Part shown: piece by piece, positions 63,773 to 64,000 of the stretch
Layout of the letters: every line of letters begins with the position of its first letter
Position numbering within the stretch: the stretch's first letter is position 1
Source: Antarcticibacterium arcticum
GTDB taxonomy: Bacteria > Bacteroidota > Bacteroidia > Flavobacteriales > Flavobacteriaceae
Direction: 5' to 3'
Length of the DNA stretch: 64,000 bases
Assembly: GCF_007993795.1 (NCBI RefSeq)
Contig: NZ_CP042476.1
Coordinates: forward strand, 186,001-250,000
Made by a program: the position numbers and the translations under genes
The notes under the pieces: generated by a model
What the model was told of the DNA's origin: nothing
Database searches by the model: none
What the model saw: only the letters and a program-made list of their open reading frames with translations

Positions 63773-64000
63773 GCTATGTTTCTGAATAGCTAAAGATCTT
63801 CAAAGGAAATTATTTGATATCTCCCAAAAATTTCAGCACAGCACAAAAATAGGAAGGTTTCTTTAGAATAAGCCATAATGTAATTGTAATTTTCCCTTTC
63901 TGTCAAACTGTTCCTTCCGCAGTAAATGCTTACGCGACACAGAGATTTTTTAACCTGCCTGGCTTGTTTCCGGCTGGATTTTCAGGATTCGGTTCAAAAA
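63773..64000. other. End of window, no gene seen
   Basis: The last 228 bases contain no credible gene, RNA or strong hairpin. They would include the smpB promoter; no exact TAnnTTTG box was found. Confidence 0.5.

Noticed and set aside
13258..63793. A hidden defence, phage or secretion-system island
   Set aside because: No transposase, integrase, restriction, toxin-antitoxin, Cas, reverse transcriptase or phage gene was recognised; the content is core metabolism and envelope genes.

Overview
The window is a chromosomal segment from a member of the Bacteroidota, almost certainly a marine-type Flavobacteriaceae (Gramella/Christiangramia, Salegentibacter or Zunongwangia-like; the genus is a guess). 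This rests on family-typical proteins (DUF4835, DUF6095-like, DUF4249 beside a TonB receptor, DUF5686, a long-form GAPDH, monomeric isocitrate dehydrogenase, a type IX secretion sorting domain), on Bacteroidota -7 promoter boxes (TAnnTTTG) in front of many genes, on frequent TTG/GTG starts and on moderate AT richness. About 54 protein genes are called and most are housekeeping. No phage, transposase, CRISPR array or recognisable defence island was seen.

Layout. 1-3860: the 3' end of an rRNA operon (23S, 5S) followed by a strongly degenerate zone in which 5S remnants, palindromic GC-rich repeats and repeated terminator hairpins are stacked in tandem. 3859-9727: a TonB receptor/DUF4249/small membrane protein operon and icd, all on the minus strand. 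9728-10447: a 720-bp stretch without a confident gene but with an orphan terminator. 10448-18114: minus-strand genes for a secreted subtilase, rplS, trmD, two membrane proteins, gap and a Do-type periplasmic protease. 18239-21381: plus-strand dapF, GNAT, mltG and a lysozyme-like secreted protein. 21378-24046: minus-strand dnaA, low-molecular-weight phosphatase and a tetrapyrrole-methylase-family methyltransferase, with 13-bp iterons upstream of dnaA. 24253-27791: a thioesterase, and a minus-strand ribD/HAD/EamA/YigZ operon. 27820-32562: GNAT, prmC, LOG, VOC and ligA. 32587-34252: a 5'-nucleotidase split into two genes. 34388-45101: dapA, bamD, rpoZ, coaBC, DUF4835, recN, fabI, a glycosyltransferase, YbbR and coaE. 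45168-47464: a two-component system. 47676-52319: a giant NHL/HYR-repeat secreted protein with a type IX sorting tail. 52312-59836: minus-strand miaA, a K+ channel, a DnaQ/GIY-YIG nuclease, YggS, DUF1015, a 3-hydroxyacyl-CoA dehydrogenase and a Gfo/Idh oxidoreductase. 60121-63772: pcm, DUF5686 and smpB.

How the genes work together. Envelope growth is well represented: dapA and dapF (meso-diaminopimelate), mltG and the lysozyme-like protein (peptidoglycan), bamD (outer-membrane assembly), fabI (fatty acids), and coaBC with coaE (coenzyme A). Translation and information genes include rRNA, rplS, trmD, prmC, miaA, smpB, rpoZ, dnaA, ligA and recN. Surface biology is represented by the TonB/DUF4249 pair, the subtilase, the Do-type protease and the HYR adhesin-like protein next to a two-component system.

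The least explained features are the decayed 5S/palindrome/terminator array (3066-3703), the iterons upstream of dnaA, the orphan transcript zone (9960-10400), the long inverted repeat at 47497-47598, and an 11-nt motif shared by the two-component operon and the HYR gene. All were read by eye, so family names and promoter calls are not supported by any database search.
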